This document shows positions 61,961-64,000 of a stretch of DNA of 64,000 bases, in pieces (the first letter of the stretch is position 1; every line of letters begins with the position of its first letter). The translations under genes and the position numbers were made by a program. The notes under the pieces were generated by a model. It saw only the letters and a program-made list of their open reading frames with translations, was not told the DNA's origin and did no database searches. The DNA is from Anomaloglossus baeobatrachus. Taxonomy: Eukaryota; Chordata; Amphibia; Anura; Aromobatidae. The stretch spans positions 172,638,492-172,702,491 of the forward strand of contig NC_134361.1 of NCBI RefSeq assembly GCF_048569485.1, read 5' to 3'.

Positions 61961-62455
61961 TCCCCCCCCCCCCGGGTTGCTTGTTCGGCGCTGTCTTCGG
62001 CTGTAAAGCGCTTACCTGCTCCAGGCGGCAACTCCCGGCGGCTGCACCTCCCGTTCTCCGCGGTGGTGGTGGCGGTGGCAGGATCATCTCACATCTTCCT
62101 CGGCGGCGGCTCCATGTCCCGTCCTCCTCTGCGCGGCACTGCCTCACGCTCCTGTGACCTCTGCACAGTGAGCACACGGCAGCACGTCGGGGCGGGGAGC
62201 TGTGACCCCGGAAGTAAGTGCCGGCACGCTCACAGTGTCATTTATATTCGCGTGTTATAGACGCGACTATAAATGACTGTGCGCTCCCTCCCTCCTCCAA
62301 AAAGGCGCCGGATTTAATAAAGAGTTTGGAGGAGGGAGGAAGATTTAAAAAAAAATAATTATTTTTTTTTTTTAAATTTTGGTTTGGGCGCCGCTTCCCT
62401 GGAAGGCACCGCCCTAGGCACGTGCCCTCAAGTGCCTAATGGCAAATACGGCCCT
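61961..62455. other. hAT interior, right part
   Basis: GC-rich around 61970-62210 (GCGGCGGC, GGTGGTGGTGGCGGTGG), then an A/T run near 62345-62375 and the terminal inverted repeat. No gene recognised. Confidence 0.5.
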
Positions 62456-62464
62456 GGGTGGAAC

Positions 62465-62789
62465 CCGGTACCATTTTATGGTGGCCAATTTCTGTCTGTC
62501 ACCTGTTAACACTGTGATCTGCTTGGAGCTGTCAATTTCTGGCTGCAGTGCTGTGGTCACCAGTGAGTGTTCACCAAGTGCGGGCACCAGCTCTGTTACG
62601 GTGTTTTAATCCAATGGTGAATACACATCACTGGATGAAATCACTGCTGGTGCCCGAACATGCACTCTCTGATAATTACAATGATCTGATTGCTTAAGCA
62701 GCAATGACATGACTGTTCTTCTGAGATCACAGTAATTACGGAAAAACTATATAATATGTTCTGATGACCCCACATAGTTTCCTATATAA
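62465..62789. other. Unannotated
   Basis: Nothing recognised. Confidence 0.45.
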
Positions 62790-63010
62790 TATTATGAAAC
62801 CACACAGCTCCCTATATACTGTATGATATGATGGCCCTCACTTCTCCCTATATAGTATTGTGGTACGACTTTATATAGTATGATGGACCCCACTTCTCTC
62901 TATATAGTATGGTGGCCCCACTTCTCCCTATATAGTATGCTGGCTCCCACTTCTCTCTTTATAGTATAATGGCCCCCCACTTCTCCCTATATAGTATGAT
63001 GTCACCCTCA
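62790..63010. repeat. Degenerate repeat of about 28 bp
   Basis: Imperfect units with CACTTCTCCCTATATAGTAT followed by GATGGCCCC. Confidence 0.8.
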
Positions 63011-63595
63011 ACTTGCTGTTTACTGTATTATGGCCCCCACAAACATATAATATATATAGAAAACAAAGATTATACTCACCTAATCCTGATCCCTGACACC
63101 ACAGATTGTCTCCTCTTCTTTGGCAGGTCTGCAGAGGCAGCATGATATAATAACGTGGTACACTGATGTCTTGTAAGCCGCAAACCTATAGCAGCCTGCA
63201 GCTTAGCTGACAGGCAGTGATGGAGGGCAGAACTTTTGCTCCATGCTCTATCACAGGACTGAACTGTATCGGCGGCAACATAATGTCAACACAGTTCAAT
63301 GTGGCAGTTGCGGGAGATCTGGAGCTCCGGCCATGAATTTTGGGGTGGGAGCCCCGGATCTTTGATGCTTGCAACGTCCCTGGTGTCCACATCACAGTAT
63401 CACTTTGCAGTCACCAACAAAACGACTCTGCACTGTAATAATACCCTTCATTCTCCCTTATCCCTTTTGAAAACTCCCAGAAGAGGAAGGGAGGAAACAT
63501 CGCACACACGTGAGCAGATCCACAGATCCAGTCATAATGCAAGCTGTTAGTACACTAGGTTTTCATGAGAAATGTCAGCAGCTGATACCCTTGGG
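63011..63595. other. Unannotated
   Basis: No gene or repeat end recognised. Confidence 0.45.
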
Positions 63596-63597
63596 CG

Positions 63598-64000
63598 GGC
63601 TTTGCACACTACGACATCGCAGGTGCGATATCGGTGGGGTCAAATTGAAAATGATGCAATTCCGGCATCGCATGCGACATCGTAGTGTGTAAAGGCTCGA
63701 TGATACGATTAACGAGCGCAAAAGCGTCGTAATCGTATCATCGGTGCAGTGTCGGCGTAATCCATGATTACGCTGACGCGACAGTCCGATGTTGTTCCTC
63801 GCTCCTGCGGCAGCACACATCGCTGTGTGTGAAGCCGCAGGAGCGAGGAACATCTCCTACCGGCGTCACTGCGGCTTCTGTAGGATATGCGGAAGGAAGG
63901 AGGTGGGCGGGATGTTTACATCCCGCTCATCTCCGCACCTCCGCTCCTATTGGCCGCCTGCCGTGTGACGTCGCAGTGACGCCGCACGACCCGCCCCCTT
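63598..64000. mobile_element. Left part of a MITE cut by the window edge
   Basis: Begins GGGCTTTGCACACTACGACA. An inner hairpin (ACACTACGACATCGC and GCGACATCGTAGTGT) and a second (ATGATACGATTAACGAGCG / CGTCGTAATCGTATCAT) are seen, and AAGCCGCAGGAGCGAGGAAC repeats a piece in inverse. The right end lies outside the window. Confidence 0.65.

Larger units (their letters stand above)
55531..62456. mobile_element. 6.9-kb hAT-type element packed with tandem arrays
   Basis: Starts CAGGGCCGTATTTGG (followed by GCCCTAGGCACTG) and ends GTGCCTAATGGC, AAATACGGCCCTG, the inverse. The 8-bp duplication GGTGGAAC is perfect (55523-55530 and 62457-62464), so the whole 6926 bp moved, or grew, as one hAT unit. 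No transposase is seen. The interior contains several smaller MITEs and six tandem arrays, the largest 2.3 kb long. It lies in the presumed first intron of the NHSL2-like gene. Confidence 0.92.

Noticed and set aside
59251-62260. Frames of 838-968 codons rich in Pro, His and Cys
   Set aside because: Translation of the C-rich arrays in the hAT element; no domain, all three frames alike.

Overview
This window is vertebrate DNA, most likely from a frog or toad with a large, repeat-rich genome. The one complete host gene is the seven-exon ribosomal protein S4 gene (rps4x, + strand, 11233-27876). Its spliced exons read as a complete 263-residue RPS4 protein with a GT or AG at every boundary. A second host gene is supported by one exon: an open frame at 52120-52639 that starts MPFYKRTV and carries the N-terminal WAVE-homology helices of the Nance-Horan syndrome (NHS) family. 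It resembles NHSL2, which lies near RPS4X on human Xq13.1. The amphibian assignment rests on the vertebrate gene structure plus the mobile-element mix (DIRS, T2/Kolobok-like TTAA elements, many hAT and Harbinger-like MITEs, Tc1/mariner), not on any species marker.

Layout. 1-11118: one uninterrupted array of about 300 copies of a 37-bp satellite that runs off the left edge and stops about 90 bp before the likely rps4x transcription start. 11119-27908: rps4x, whose introns hold a CpG-rich 26-bp minisatellite, a 39-bp minisatellite and a series of DNA transposons and LINE remains. 27909-39962: downstream DNA with a MITE, a DIRS retroelement that looks whole, two Tc1 remnants, a TA-flanked mariner-type element and further MITEs. 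39963-48691: an 8.7-kb hAT-type element that has swallowed a head-to-tail LTR retroelement concatemer (three LTRs, two internal regions). 48692-52119: more MITEs. 52120-64000: the NHSL2-like first exon and what is probably its first intron, holding a 562-bp insertion with a perfect 390-bp palindrome and a 6.9-kb hAT-type element full of C-rich tandem arrays.

Most unusual points. (1) The LTR element has no visible gag or pol. Its only ORF is a 381-residue protein ending in a clear cold-shock domain. I know of no described LTR element of this kind, so this is the best candidate here for something undescribed. (2) The palindrome at 54295-54686 has 194-nt arms with no mismatch outside its 4-nt loop and starts exactly at the edge of an insertion bounded by a 14-bp target duplication. 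(3) The 37-bp satellite carries an E-box (CANNTG) in almost every unit, its commonest variation falls on the two free E-box positions, and it abuts the promoter of a housekeeping gene. (4) Several non-autonomous transposons each carry their own private minisatellite.

Limits: everything was read by eye. Repeat copy numbers and edges of decayed elements are approximate. Transposon superfamilies are inferred from terminal motifs and target duplications. No tRNA, rRNA, snoRNA or CRISPR feature was recognised.
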